Origin: Rhodoplanes serenus
GTDB taxonomy: Bacteria; Pseudomonadota; Alphaproteobacteria; Rhizobiales; Xanthobacteraceae
Reading direction: 5' to 3'
NCBI GenBank assembly: GCA_945893145.1
Contig: CAMDDZ010000063.1
Span: 1-33,380, forward strand
DNA: 33,380 nt
Below are positions 22,535 to 30,743 of this stretch, one piece after another. Numbering within the stretch: the stretch's first letter is position 1; each line of letters begins with the position of its first letter. The notes under the pieces were generated by a model that was not told where the DNA came from, ran no database searches, and worked only from the letters and a program-made list of their open reading frames with translations. Made by a program: the position numbers and the translations under genes.

Positions 22535-25014
22535 TGGCGCGTGTTGTCTGCGCCCGCCTGCCGTCTTTCAGTCGGCGAGCGCTGAGTGTCGGGTTGGTTG
22601 CGTCGGTGCTGGCTCTGCTGGCGGCCGACTGGTTGCTTGTGCCTGCGTCGGCGCCGGCGCAGCAAATGGTATTCCCTGCGGTCCCCAAGCCGACGCGCGT
22701 TCCGACCAAGCGGCAAAGCAGCAAAGCGCCGATGCTGCTGCAAGCCACCGAGATGAACTACGACTACACCAATAAGCGCGTGTCGGCGGTTGGCAACGTG
22801 CAGATCTACTTCGGCGGCGCGACGATCGAAGCCAACAAAGTCATCTACGACGAAACCACCAAGCGCCTGCACGCCGAAGGCAACGTCCGGCTGACCGAGC
22901 CCGACGGCACCATCACCTATGGCGAGGTGATGAACCTCAGCGACGACTTCCGCGACGGCTTCGTCGATTCATTGCGCCTCGAGGCGCCGGAAAAGACCCG
23001 CATGGCGGCGGCGCGCGCCGACCGTTCCAGCGGCCAGTTCACGGTGCTGCACAGCGGCGTCTATACGGCCTGCGAGCCTTGCAAGGATGATCCCAAGAAG
23101 CCGCCGCTCTGGCAGGTGAAAGCGGCGCGGATCATCCACGACGAAGGCGAGAAGATGATCTATTTCGAGAACGCGCGTCTCGAATTCTTCGGCTACCCGA
23201 TGGCCTATTGGCCATACATGTCGATCCCCGACCCGACGGTGAAGCGCAAGTCGGGCGTGCTGCCGCCGCTGATGAACTTCAGCTCGAAATACGGCGCGAG
23301 CCTCGAAGTGCCCTACTACTGGGCGCTGGCGCCCGACTACGACCTGACGGTTTCGCCGCGCATCACGACCAAACAAGGCCCCATGCTGACCGCCGAATGG
23401 CGGCAGCGGCTGGTCAATGGCGCCTACTCGATCCGCGCCAGCGGCATCTATCAGCTCGACAAGGATTACTTCCTTCGCCAAAGCGGCCCCGCCACCCCCG
23501 GCTATCGCGACTGGCGCGGCAGCCTCGAAACCGCCGGCCAGTTTGCGCTCAACGACAAGTGGACCTGGGGCTGGGACGGCATCCTGCCCTCCGATCCGAC
23601 CTACTATCAGGACTACGGGCTCACGACCTATCAGCGCGGCCTCGATCCGCTGCGCTTCGGTGGTTTGACTGAGGGCGTGAACCAACTCTACGTCGCCGGC
23701 CGCGGCGACCGCAGCTACTTCGACGCCCGCACCATCTACTACTATGGCTTCTCCGAGGCCGACGTTCAGAAGCAGATTCCGGTGATCCATCCGGTGGTCG
23801 ATTACGACTACAAATTCGGCAATCCGGTTTGGGGCGGCGAGCTTGGCTACCGGATGAACCTGACGAGTCTGAGCCGCACCACCGCGTCATTCGATCCGAT
23901 CTCTGCGACCGCGTTCCAGACCGGCTCGTGCGCGGTCACCAGCGCGGATCCGACCGTCAAGATTCCCGCCAACTGCCTGCTGCGCGGCATTCCGGGAAGC
24001 TACACGCGTTTCTCGGCCGAAACCGAATGGAAGCGCAGCATCACCGACCGGTTCGGCCAGATATTCACGCCCTTCGCCAAGTTGCGCGCCGACGCCGCCG
24101 CGGTTTCGATCCAGAACCAAACTGGCGTGTCCAACTACATAACGCCCGGCGACAGCACTCAAATCCGCGCCATGCCCACCGTCGGCATGGAATACCGCTA
24201 TCCCTTCATCAACGTGCAGTCCTGGGGCACGCAGACAGTCGAGCCGATGGCGCAGATCATTCTGCGGCCGAACGAGCCGCGCATCGGCCGGCTGCCGAAC
24301 GAAGACTCGCAGAGCTTGATCTACGACGACAGCAACCTGTTCCGGCTCGACAAGTTCTCGGGCTGGGATCGCATCGAAGGCGGCGGCCGCGCCAACGTCG
24401 GCGTGCAATACACCGCGCAATTCAATCGCGGCGGCTTCATCAATGCGCTGTTCGGACAGTCCTACCAGTTGTTCGGCACCAACTCGTTCGCGGCCGGCGA
24501 CATCACCAACACCGGCCTCAACAGCGGTCTCGACACCGCGCGCTCCGACTATGTGGCGCGCGTCTCGTACCAACCGGACCGGGTCTATACCTTCACCACG
24601 CGCTTCCGCTTCGACGAAGCGACCTTCGCGATGCGCCGCTTCGAGGTCGAAGCGCGCGCCAACTTCGATCGCTGGTCGACGGGTATTCTGTACGGCCAAT
24701 ATGACGCACAGCCGCAGCTCGGCTTCCTGGATAAGCGCCAGGGAATCCTGGCTAACGGGTCGTTCAAGATCAACACCAACTGGGTCTTCACCACCGCGAT
24801 CCGTTACGACCTCTATGCGCAAAAATTCGACCAGACCCAATTCGGCATCGGCTATATCGACGATTGTATGATTCTGGCGCTCAACTACATCACCAGCTAT
24901 ACCTACAGTGGAAATCCCTCCGCCGACCGCCGTATCATGTTGCAGCTGAGCCTGCGCACGTTGGGCGGCACGTCGTTGTCACAGACCGTCGGCAGCACGA
25001 ATGGCGGTCTGTAA
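22534..25014 (+). CDS. lptD: LPS assembly protein LptD (outer-membrane translocon)
   Basis: LptD with LptE inserts LPS into the outer leaflet of the outer membrane. The 826-residue protein starts with a long signal peptide ending near APAQQ (about residues 39-43). Next comes an OstA/LptA-like beta-jellyroll (LLQATEMNYDYTNKRVSAVG to about residue 170), then the barrel domain to the C-terminus. A CEPC pair (in VYTACEPCKDDPKK) follows the jellyroll and a Cys occurs near the C-terminus (DDCMILALNY), as in the disulfide-linked LptD architecture, though the pairing is not certain. The ATG at 22534 shares a base with the lptG stop. It heads the periplasmic part of the lpt operon. Confidence 0.95.
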   Translation: MARVVCARLPSFSRRALSVGLVASVLALLAADWLLVPASAPAQQMVFPAVPKPTRVPTKRQSSKAPMLLQATEMNYDYTNKRVSAVGNVQIYFGGATIEANKVIYDETTKRLHAEGNVRLTEPDGTITYGEVMNLSDDFRDGFVDSLRLEAPEKTRMAAARADRSSGQFTVLHSGVYTACEPCKDDPKKPPLWQVKAARIIHDEGEKMIYFENARLEFFGYPMAYWPYMSIPDPTVKRKSGVLPPLMNFSSKYGASLEVPYYWALAPDYDLTVSPRITTKQGPMLTAEWRQRLVNGAYSIRASGIYQLDKDYFLRQSGPATPGYRDWRGSLETAGQFALNDKWTWGWDGILPSDPTYYQDYGLTTYQRGLDPLRFGGLTEGVNQLYVAGRGDRSYFDARTIYYYGFSEADVQKQIPVIHPVVDYDYKFGNPVWGGELGYRMNLTSLSRTTASFDPISATAFQTGSCAVTSADPTVKIPANCLLRGIPGSYTRFSAETEWKRSITDRFGQIFTPFAKLRADAAAVSIQNQTGVSNYITPGDSTQIRAMPTVGMEYRYPFINVQSWGTQTVEPMAQIILRPNEPRIGRLPNEDSQSLIYDDSNLFRLDKFSGWDRIEGGGRANVGVQYTAQFNRGGFINALFGQSYQLFGTNSFAAGDITNTGLNSGLDTARSDYVARVSYQPDRVYTFTTRFRFDEATFAMRRFEVEARANFDRWSTGILYGQYDAQPQLGFLDKRQGILANGSFKINTNWVFTTAIRYDLYAQKFDQTQFGIGYIDDCMILALNYITSYTYSGNPSADRRIMLQLSLRTLGGTSLSQTVGSTNGGL

Positions 25015-25059
25015 TCGGGTTTCGCTGGCCGGCAGGTTCGGCTGCCGGAGACGAGCAAC

Positions 25060-26037
25060 GTGCAAGCCAAAGTGCAAGCAATGGATGTTGCGATGTCCGA
25101 GCCACTAACCCTCCGCACGGTGTGCCGCCTGCTGGCGGCGATTGCAATTGCATTTGCCGCCGCGACACTGGCGCCCGCGCCGGCCAAGGCTCAGCAGGTG
25201 ATTCTGCTGGTCAACGGCGATCCGATCACCAATTTCGACATCGAGCAGCGGGCGAAGCTGATCCAGCTCTCGACCAACAAGGCGCCAAGCCGGCAGGCTG
25301 TAATCGACGAACTGATCGACGAGAAGCTGAAGATCCAGCAACTCCTTCGCTACGGCATCGAGAATATGGACAACGACGTCAATGTTGCGTTCGGCAACAT
25401 GGCGCGCCGGATGCGCATGACGGCCGCGCAATTCGCCGATCAACTTGCCAAGTCCGGCGTCGGTCTCGGCACGCTCAAGTCGCGCATCAAGGCAGAGATC
25501 ACCTGGACGCAGATCATCCGCGGCCGCTATCAGAGCGCCTTCCAGTTTTCCGAAAAGGATATCCTGGCAAAGATGGAAGCCAAGGGCGATAAAAGCCTCA
25601 TCGGCTACGACTACACGATGCGCCCGATCCTGTTCGTGCTGCCCAAGCAGACCCCCGAGAGCGTCGCGGCGCGCAAGAAAGAAGCCGAGGCGTTGCGCGC
25701 GAAGTTCCAGGGCTGCGAGGAAGGGCTTGCGCTCGTGCGCGGGCTGCGCGATGTCGCCATACGCAACAAAGTGGTGCGCAGCTCGGCGGATTTGCCGCCG
25801 TCGCTGCGGGAAATCCTGGAAAAAACCGAGATGGGAAAGCTGACCGCTCCCGAAGTGACGGCGCAGGGCGTCGAAGTCTACGCGCTATGCGACAAGCAGC
25901 CGTCAGGGACCGACAACGCGCCGGGCCGGCGTGAGGTGCGTGAGCAAATGGCGACGGAGCAGTTCCAGATGCTTTCCAAGCGCTACTTGGCCGAACTGCG
26001 CAGCCAGGCCATGATCGAATACAAGGACAAGAAGTAG
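25060..26037 (+). CDS. surA: SurA-like periplasmic chaperone, N-terminal domain type
   Basis: SurA escorts outer-membrane proteins such as LptD through the periplasm. The 325-residue protein has a signal peptide ending near AKAQQ (about 41-45) and then a SurA N-terminal domain (VILLVNGDPITNFDIEQRAK, then IDELIDEKLKIQQLLRYGI). The C-terminal part (about 180-300) resembles a parvulin domain in outline, ending with TAQGVEVYALCDK, but I do not see the usual parvulin active-site pattern, so isomerase activity is doubtful. I use GTG at 25060, which has a GGAG nine bases upstream; ATG at 25081 or 25093 would shorten the N-terminus. It follows lptD by 45 bases and precedes pdxA by 11, as in many proteobacteria. 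Confidence 0.86.
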   Translation: MQAKVQAMDVAMSEPLTLRTVCRLLAAIAIAFAAATLAPAPAKAQQVILLVNGDPITNFDIEQRAKLIQLSTNKAPSRQAVIDELIDEKLKIQQLLRYGIENMDNDVNVAFGNMARRMRMTAAQFADQLAKSGVGLGTLKSRIKAEITWTQIIRGRYQSAFQFSEKDILAKMEAKGDKSLIGYDYTMRPILFVLPKQTPESVAARKKEAEALRAKFQGCEEGLALVRGLRDVAIRNKVVRSSADLPPSLREILEKTEMGKLTAPEVTAQGVEVYALCDKQPSGTDNAPGRREVREQMATEQFQMLSKRYLAELRSQAMIEYKDKK

Positions 26038-26048
26038 GCTTCGCCTCG

Positions 26049-27086
26049 ATGGTGCGACCGCTGGCCCTGACGCTGGGCGAACCCGCTGGCATCGGGCCGG
26101 ACATCACGCTTGCGGCGTGGTTGCGGCGCGCCGAGCTTGCGCTCCCGCCCTTCTACCTGCTGGGCGACCCGCAGTTCATCAAGCGCCGCGCGAAGCTTTT
26201 GGGTCTTGATGTTCCGATCAAGGTGGTCGAACCCGCAAAGGCCATCGCCACGTTCGCGCGGGCGTTGCCGGTGGTCAAGCTCGACCTCGTAATCACCGCT
26301 GAGCCGGGCGCGCCGGACGCGACCAGCGCGCCGGCCGCGATCGGCTCGATCGACCGTGCGGTCGCCGATGTGCTGGCCGGCAAGGCCGCCGCCATCGTCA
26401 CCAATCCGGTCGCCAAGAACGTGCTCTACCGGGCGGGTTTCCAAGACCCGGGACACACCGAATATCTGGCGCGGCTGTCGTTCGAAGCGACCGGCAATCC
26501 GGCCTGGCCGGTGATGATGCTGTGGTCGCCCGAAGTCGCGGTCGTTCCGGTCACCATCCACATGCCGTACAAGGACGTGGTGCAGCGGCTGACCCGCGAT
26601 CTCATTTTCGAGACCGGGCGCGTGGTGGCGCATGATCTGGCCGAGCGCTTTGGCATCGCGCGGCCGCGGCTCGCGGTCGCGGGCCTCAATCCGCATGCTG
26701 GCGAAGACGGCACGCTCGGCAGCGAAGACGCGAGCGTGGTGCGGCCTGCGGTGGAGCGGCTCATCGCCGACGGCATCGAGGCGCGCGGACCGCTTGCGGC
26801 GGATTCGATGTTCCACGAGAGCGCGCGCAAGACCTACGACGCGGCGCTCTGCATGTACCACGACCAGGCGCTGATCCCGATCAAGACGCTGGCGTTCGAC
26901 CACGCCGTCAACGTGACGCTCGGCCTGCCGTTTGTGCGCACCTCGCCCGATCATGGCACCGCCTTCGATATCGCGGGCACCGGCAAGGCCAATCCGGCTA
27001 GCCTGATCGCAGCGCTCCGCCTCGCCGCGCGGCTCGCCGCGAGCGACGCCGCCAAACAACGGCCGACCGCCGCGGCGCAGGCATGA
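26049..27086 (+). CDS. pdxA: 4-hydroxythreonine-4-phosphate dehydrogenase
   Basis: PdxA oxidises 4-phosphohydroxy-L-threonine in the DXP-dependent pathway to pyridoxal 5'-phosphate, using NAD and a divalent metal. The 345-residue length is normal. Motifs: LTLGEPAGIGPDI (8-20), GLNPHAGEDG with a metal-binding His, MYHDQALIPIKTL with another, and RTSPDHGTAFDIAG near the C-terminus. The start ATG lies 11 bases after surA; no strong ribosome site is visible, so coupling is likely. It precedes rsmA in the usual surA-pdxA-rsmA order. Confidence 0.96.
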   Translation: MVRPLALTLGEPAGIGPDITLAAWLRRAELALPPFYLLGDPQFIKRRAKLLGLDVPIKVVEPAKAIATFARALPVVKLDLVITAEPGAPDATSAPAAIGSIDRAVADVLAGKAAAIVTNPVAKNVLYRAGFQDPGHTEYLARLSFEATGNPAWPVMMLWSPEVAVVPVTIHMPYKDVVQRLTRDLIFETGRVVAHDLAERFGIARPRLAVAGLNPHAGEDGTLGSEDASVVRPAVERLIADGIEARGPLAADSMFHESARKTYDAALCMYHDQALIPIKTLAFDHAVNVTLGLPFVRTSPDHGTAFDIAGTGKANPASLIAALRLAARLAASDAAKQRPTAAAQA

Positions 27087-27141
27087 TCCCGAACCGCGGG
27101 TGCCGGCTCTCGGGCCAGATCGCGCGCAAGCCAATCGCCCG

Positions 27142-27999
27142 ATGACCAGTCCGATCGACGACCTGCCGCCGCTGCGCGACGTGATCCGCCGTCACGATCT
27201 GCGCGCACGCAAATCGCTTGGCCAGAATTTCTTGCTCGACCTCAATCTCACAGCCCGCATCGCCCGCGCGGCGGGACCGCTCGACGGCGTCACCGTGGTT
27301 GAGATCGGCCCCGGCCCCGGCGGCCTGACGCGCGCGCTGTTGGCCGCGGGCGCCCGCAAGGTGATCGCGATCGAGCGCGATGCCCGCGCGATCGCAGCGC
27401 TTGACGAGATCGCGCAGCATTATCCCGGGCGGCTCGAAGTCGTGGCCGGCGACGCGCTCGAATTCGACCCGCGCCCTTACCTGAATGACGGGCCCGCACG
27501 CGTGGTCGCCAACCTGCCCTACAACATCGCGACCGCGCTGCTGGTAGCGTGGCTTTCGACAGAACCCTGGCCGCCCTGGTACGACCGTCTGGTGCTGATG
27601 TTCCAGCGCGAGGTCGCCGAGCGCCTCGTCGCAACGGAAAGCGACAAGGAATACGGAAGGCTGTCAGTGCTGGCTGGCTGGCGCACGCGAGCCAAGATGC
27701 TGTTCGACATCAACCCATCGGCATTTGTGCCGGCGCCCAAGGTAACGTCGTCGCTGGTCGAGTTCGTCCCCCGCCCCTCGCCGATGCCCTGTGACATGCG
27801 CACGCTCGAGCGCGTAACGGCGGCGGCGTTCGGCCAGCGCCGCAAGATGCTGCGGCAGAGTCTGAAATCGCTCGGCGTCGATCCGTTGCGGCTACTGACG
27901 GCAGCCGGTATCGAGCCGACCGCCCGGGCGGAGGAAATCCCGGTCGCGGGCTTTGTGACGCTCACGCGGGCTTATGAAGCCGCTAAGATGCCGCCATGA
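27142..27999 (+). CDS. rsmA: 16S rRNA (adenine1518-N6/adenine1519-N6)-dimethyltransferase
   Basis: RsmA (KsgA) dimethylates two adenines in helix 45 of 16S rRNA with SAM, late in small-subunit assembly. The 285-residue protein has the substrate motif SLGQNFLLD (25-33), SAM motif I EIGPGPGGLT (54-63), the acidic ribose-binding IERD (77-80) and the catalytic NLPYNIAT (124-131). The C-terminal helical domain follows (AFGQRRKMLRQSLK). The frame opens at a GTG at 27100, but ATG 27142 gives the conserved short N-terminus. It is 55 bases after pdxA and overlaps the next gene by four bases. Confidence 0.96.
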   Translation: MTSPIDDLPPLRDVIRRHDLRARKSLGQNFLLDLNLTARIARAAGPLDGVTVVEIGPGPGGLTRALLAAGARKVIAIERDARAIAALDEIAQHYPGRLEVVAGDALEFDPRPYLNDGPARVVANLPYNIATALLVAWLSTEPWPPWYDRLVLMFQREVAERLVATESDKEYGRLSVLAGWRTRAKMLFDINPSAFVPAPKVTSSLVEFVPRPSPMPCDMRTLERVTAAAFGQRRKMLRQSLKSLGVDPLRLLTAAGIEPTARAEEIPVAGFVTLTRAYEAAKMPP

Positions 28000-29051
28000 C
28001 CAAACTCCGCCGCCTGTCGCTCACCGCCTACGAAGCCCCGTTGTGCGAGACCATCGTGGATTGCCCCGCGCCGCAAGGCAGCGAGGTGCTGATGCGCGTG
28101 GAGCGCTGCGGCGTGTGCCATTCCGACCTGCACATGCAGGACGGCTATTTCGCGCTGGCGGGCGACAAGCGGCTCGACGTGCGGCAGGGCCGCACGCTGC
28201 CATTCACGCTCGGGCACGAGATCGCAGGCATGGTCGAGCAGGCGGGACCTGAGGCCGTAGGCGCACAGATCGGCGCCAAGGTCGCGGTCTTTCCTTGGAT
28301 CGGCTGCGGCCGATGCACGGCGTGCCGGGCCGGCGATGAGAATCTGTGCTCGACCAACCGCCATCTCGGCGTTTCGGCCGACGGGGGGTTCGCGTCGCAC
28401 GTACTGGTGCCGCACCCGCGCTACCTGATCGACTATGCGCCGCTGCCGCCGTCATTCGCGGGCGCGCTGATGTGCTCGGGCCTCACCGCTTATTCGGCGC
28501 TCAAGCGGCTGCGCGAGCACGCCGCGCGCGGGCCCGCGCTGCTGATCGGGCTCGGCGGCGTCGGCATGATGGGGCTCAGCATCGCGCGTGCGCTGTTTGC
28601 GCAGGCGCCGATCGTCGCCGACATCGATGCTGCAAAACGCGAGGCCGCGCTCAAGGCCGGCGCGGCTGCGGCCTATGATCCGGCCGATCCGGACACCCGC
28701 AAGGCGCTGCTGAAGGCAACCGGCGGCGTCTTCGCCGCGTGCGATTTCGTCGGCTCGGAAAAATCGCTGGCCTTTGCCAATAGCGTGCTGGCGAAGGGCG
28801 GGAAGGTGGTGGTCACGGGTTTGCTCGGCGGCAACTTTGCCACGCCGGTCGCGATGTTCGTGCTCAAGGCCATGACCATCGAAGGCACGCTGACCGGCAC
28901 GCTTGCGGAGGCACGCGAAGTCATGGCGTTAGCGCAGACCGGCAAGATCGCAGCGCTTCCTATTACGGAGCGGCCCTTGGGCGAGGCACAGGCCGCGCTC
29001 GAGGACCTGCGCGCCGGCCGGGTTGTCGGCAGAACCGTTCTTGTTGCGTAG
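27996..29051 (+). CDS. Zinc-dependent alcohol dehydrogenase (MDR family)
   Basis: A 351-residue medium-chain dehydrogenase/reductase. The catalytic zinc set is C41 in GVCHSDLH, H73-E74 in LGHEIAG and C160; the structural zinc set is C104, C107, C110 and C118 in GCGRCTACRAGDENLC. The coenzyme-binding loop is GLGGVGMMG (185-193), followed by a strand with an acidic end (VADIDAAKR), which suggests NAD rather than NADP. Substrate is not predictable. The start overlaps the rsmA stop (ATGA), so it is probably translated by coupling to rsmA although no functional link is known. It is convergent with gmk. Confidence 0.92.
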   Translation: MTKLRRLSLTAYEAPLCETIVDCPAPQGSEVLMRVERCGVCHSDLHMQDGYFALAGDKRLDVRQGRTLPFTLGHEIAGMVEQAGPEAVGAQIGAKVAVFPWIGCGRCTACRAGDENLCSTNRHLGVSADGGFASHVLVPHPRYLIDYAPLPPSFAGALMCSGLTAYSALKRLREHAARGPALLIGLGGVGMMGLSIARALFAQAPIVADIDAAKREAALKAGAAAAYDPADPDTRKALLKATGGVFAACDFVGSEKSLAFANSVLAKGGKVVVTGLLGGNFATPVAMFVLKAMTIEGTLTGTLAEAREVMALAQTGKIAALPITERPLGEAQAALEDLRAGRVVGRTVLVA

Positions 29052-29118
29052 CAGACCCTCCGTCCGCAAATCCAGCTGCGGCATGGTTTGTCGAGCAGCA
29101 CCTGCGCAGGGATAGAGT

Positions 29119-29769
29119 TCAGAGCTCCGATTGCAATCCGCGCACGAACGCGGACAGGCCGGTTTGCCGCTCGCGCTTGAGCCGCTCGGCGGCCAGTATA
29201 GCCCGCACGTCGGCGAACGCGCGGTCGAGGTCGCGGTTGATCACCACGTAGTCGTATTCGGCCCAATGACTCATCTCGCCGGACGCCTTGCCCATGCGGC
29301 TGCGGATGACCTTCTTGTCGTCCTGGGCGCGGGTGTGGAGACGACGCGCGAGTTCGCCGGTCGACGGCGGGAGCAAAAACACGCTGACGAGATCGTCGCG
29401 CGCGCTTTCGCGCATCTGCTGGGTGCCCTGCCAGTCGATGTCGAACAAGACGTCGCGCCCCTGCTTGAGCGCACGCTCCACGGGCTTGCGCGGCGTGCCG
29501 TAGAAATTGCCGAACACCTCGGCGTATTCGAGCAGATCGCCCGCGCGGATGAGCTGGTCGAAGCGCTTGCGGTCGACGAACAGATAGTGCCGCCCGTTGA
29601 CCTCGCCCGGCCGGCGCGCCCGCGTCGTCACCGAGATCGACAGCTCGATGTTGCGCTCGACCGTAAGCAGCATCCGCGACAGCGTGGTCTTGCCAGCCCC
29701 CGAGGGCGACGACAGCACGAGCATCAGCCCGCGCCGCGCGACGGTCTTGCGTTTGGACGCGCGCGCCAT
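29119..29769 (-). CDS. gmk: Guanylate kinase
   Basis: Gmk converts GMP to GDP with ATP. The 216-residue protein has P-loop SSPSGAGKTTL (20-30), the GMP-binding SVTTRARRPGEVNGRHY region (47-63) and FDIDWQGTQQ in the middle. The ATG at 29767-29769 has GGAG five bases upstream and starts two bases after the yicC stop (TGACGATG), so it is coupled to yicC. A GTG at 29775 would add two residues but lies too near that GGAG. yicC-gmk is a conserved pair. It lies at the end of the mltG-TPR-yicC-gmk run. Confidence 0.96.
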   Translation of the reverse strand: MARASKRKTVARRGLMLVLSSPSGAGKTTLSRMLLTVERNIELSISVTTRARRPGEVNGRHYLFVDRKRFDQLIRAGDLLEYAEVFGNFYGTPRKPVERALKQGRDVLFDIDWQGTQQMRESARDDLVSVFLLPPSTGELARRLHTRAQDDKKVIRSRMGKASGEMSHWAEYDYVVINRDLDRAFADVRAILAAERLKRERQTGLSAFVRGLQSEL

Positions 29770-29771
29770 CG

Positions 29772-30659
29772 TCACTCCAGGTTCTGCACCTGTTCGCGGA
29801 ACTGTTCGACCGTGGCTTTCAACTCCAGGCCGATATTGGTCAAGTCCACGTCATTGGCTTTGGCGCACAACGTATTCGATTCGCGGTTGAGCTCTTGGGC
29901 GAGAAAATCGAGCTTGCGGCCGACCGGACCGCCGTCACCGAGCAGCTTCTTGGCCTGCGCGACGTGAGCGGCAAGACGGTCGAGCTCCTCGCGAATGTCA
30001 GCCTTGCTCGCCATCAGGAGCGCCTCCTGATGCAGCCGATCGGGATCGAAGCGTTGCGAGGCCTCAAGCAACGTTGCGATCTGTTCGGCCAATCGCGCCT
30101 TGATCGCCTCGGGCTTGCGGCCGGGCGCAGCCTCGGCGCGCGAAGCAAGCGTTCCGATTTCGGAGAGCCGCGCATTCAGCACGCGACCGAGCGCCTCGCC
30201 TTCGGTCTTGCGCATGTCGCCGAGCCCCTGCAAGGCGCGGCCGAAGCCGTCGACGATCGCGGCCTCCGCAGCACGCCGCTCGTCTTCCTTTTCCTCGGTT
30301 TCGGCGATTTCGAACACGCCTTTCAGCGCCAGGATGCCGTCGAGCGAAGGCGGCGTCGCGGCGACCTTGCCGGCGAGCCCCTGCAGCGTCGCGAGCACGG
30401 CGTTCAGCACCGGCTCGTTCACCCGCACGGTGGGCGCCACGCCCTGGCGATCGACGGAAAGACTGGCGAACACGCTGCCGCGCGCGAGCTTGTCGGCGGC
30501 GCGACTGCGCGCCGGCGCCTCGACCGCATCCCAGCCGGTCGGCAGCCGGAGCTTCACGTCGAGCCCTTTGGAGTTGACCGATTTGATCTCCCACGCCCAC
30601 GCGTAGGGACCGCTGACGCCGTGGCCGCGCGCAAAGCCGGTCATGCTCGACAGCGCCAT
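29772..30659 (-). CDS. yicC: YicC/YloC family endoribonuclease
   Basis: YicC-family proteins are endoribonucleases; E. coli YicC promotes decay of the small RNA RyhB and Bacillus YloC cleaves RNA. The 295-residue protein has the N-terminal domain opening SSMTGFARGHG (4-14) with EIKSVNSKGLDVKLRLP (24-40), and the C-terminal DUF1732 region GRKLDFLAQELNRESNTL (about 248-265) followed by KANDVDLTNIG and the ending EQFREQVQNLE. The ATG at 30657-30659 has GAGG five bases upstream. It is two bases from gmk. Function is taken from the characterised relatives. Confidence 0.94.
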   Translation of the reverse strand: MALSSMTGFARGHGVSGPYAWAWEIKSVNSKGLDVKLRLPTGWDAVEAPARSRAADKLARGSVFASLSVDRQGVAPTVRVNEPVLNAVLATLQGLAGKVAATPPSLDGILALKGVFEIAETEEKEDERRAAEAAIVDGFGRALQGLGDMRKTEGEALGRVLNARLSEIGTLASRAEAAPGRKPEAIKARLAEQIATLLEASQRFDPDRLHQEALLMASKADIREELDRLAAHVAQAKKLLGDGGPVGRKLDFLAQELNRESNTLCAKANDVDLTNIGLELKATVEQFREQVQNLE

Positions 30660-30743
30660 GAAGCCTCGAATCCGTTGTGATTCAATTGGAGCGGATGAAA
30701 GCCTAGCGACGCGCCGCCGGGCTCACAAGACCGCAGCGCGCAG

